From assembly GCA_003343765.1 (NCBI GenBank), contig QAKO01000046.1, forward strand, positions 1-5,087: a DNA stretch of 5,087 nucleotides, in the 5' to 3' direction. Position numbers and translations under genes: made by a program. The stretch is from Bacillota bacterium. Its GTDB lineage: Bacteria > Bacillota > Clostridia > Christensenellales > Borkfalkiaceae. Below the pieces are notes generated by a model. That model ran no database searches and was not told the DNA's origin. It saw only the letters and a list, made by a program, of their open reading frames with translations. This document shows positions 5,035 to 5,087 of the stretch, piece after piece. Position 1 is the first letter of the stretch. The number at the start of each line of letters is the position of its first letter.

Positions 5035-5087
5035 AAGACCTCCTTGATTTCGATAGAGATGAAGGTATGGACGCCGTAATCCCAAGT
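5031..5087 (-). CDS. C-terminal end of an unidentified upstream gene (partial)
   Basis: The last 18 codons of a gene entering from the right edge read TWDYGVHTFISIEIKEVL and stop with TGA at 5031-5033, overlapping the next ATG as ATGA. The ribosome binding site of the next gene (AAGGAGG) lies inside these codons, which is usual in compact operons. The alternating hydrophobic tail suggests a terminal beta strand. Too little is visible for a family call. Confidence 0.55.
   Translation of the reverse strand, partial: TWDYGVHTFISIEIKEVL
5039..5045 (-). promoter_or_regulatory. Strong ribosome binding site deciding the 5034 start
   Basis: AAGGAGG on the minus strand lies 4 bases before the ATG at 5034 and within the end of the upstream gene. 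It is the best Shine-Dalgarno match on the minus strand of this window. Confidence 0.7.

Larger units (their letters stand above)
3787..5087 (-). mobile_element. Edge of a decayed conjugative or integrative element
   Basis: From about 3787 rightwards all genes are on the minus strand, are small, closely packed, partly overlapping and partly broken, and are more AT-rich than the left half. One is a PcfJ-like protein, a family associated with conjugative plasmids and ICEs. The left edge coincides with the point where the BspA-like protein stops matching its own repeat pattern. No integrase, att site or inverted end is visible, and the right end lies outside the window. A join made by metagenome assembly cannot be excluded. 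Confidence 0.45.

Overview
The window looks like chromosome of a Firmicutes bacterium, most likely an uncultured gut Clostridia member. This rests on the gene families present (a DUF3737 protein, a BspA-like surface lipoprotein with InlB/Flg_new repeats, and a PcfJ-like mobile-element protein), on strong AGGAGG-type ribosome binding sites, and on TATAAT promoters. No species can be named. Base composition is uneven. The DUF3737 gene is visibly GC-rich, the BspA-like gene is intermediate, and the minus-strand block at the right end is more AT-rich.

Layout. Positions 1-145 hold the tail of something to the left, including a perfect 8-bp hairpin that may be a terminator or the end of an IS200-type element. 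A clear promoter then drives a monocistronic DUF3737 gene (204-1052, +), whose product shows a strict 19-residue beta-helix-like repeat. A stretch of over 400 bases without a confident gene (1053-1479) holds two GC-rich hairpins, an extended -10 promoter and a 14-bp leader hairpin. It leads into a 778-aa lipoprotein (1480-3816, +) made of a lipoprotein signal peptide, four InlB/Flg_new-type repeats (two sharing 176 bp of identical DNA) and a long BspA-type leucine-rich repeat array.

That array stops in mid-repeat near position 3787. From there to the right edge every gene is on the minus strand and belongs to a compact accessory operon: the end of an unidentified gene, a 62-aa protein, a 115-aa acidic protein, an N-terminally truncated PcfJ-like protein, a possible 29-aa peptide, and a frameshifted remnant of a small protein. 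Three of its junctions use ATGA stop/start overlaps. PcfJ-like proteins are typical of conjugative plasmids and integrative conjugative elements, so this block is best read as the decayed edge of such an element that cut off the 3' end of the surface-protein gene.

No complete new system can be demonstrated. The points most worth following are the element/host junction near 3787, the out-of-frame fusion at 4502-4554, and the hairpin-bearing leader of the surface-protein gene.
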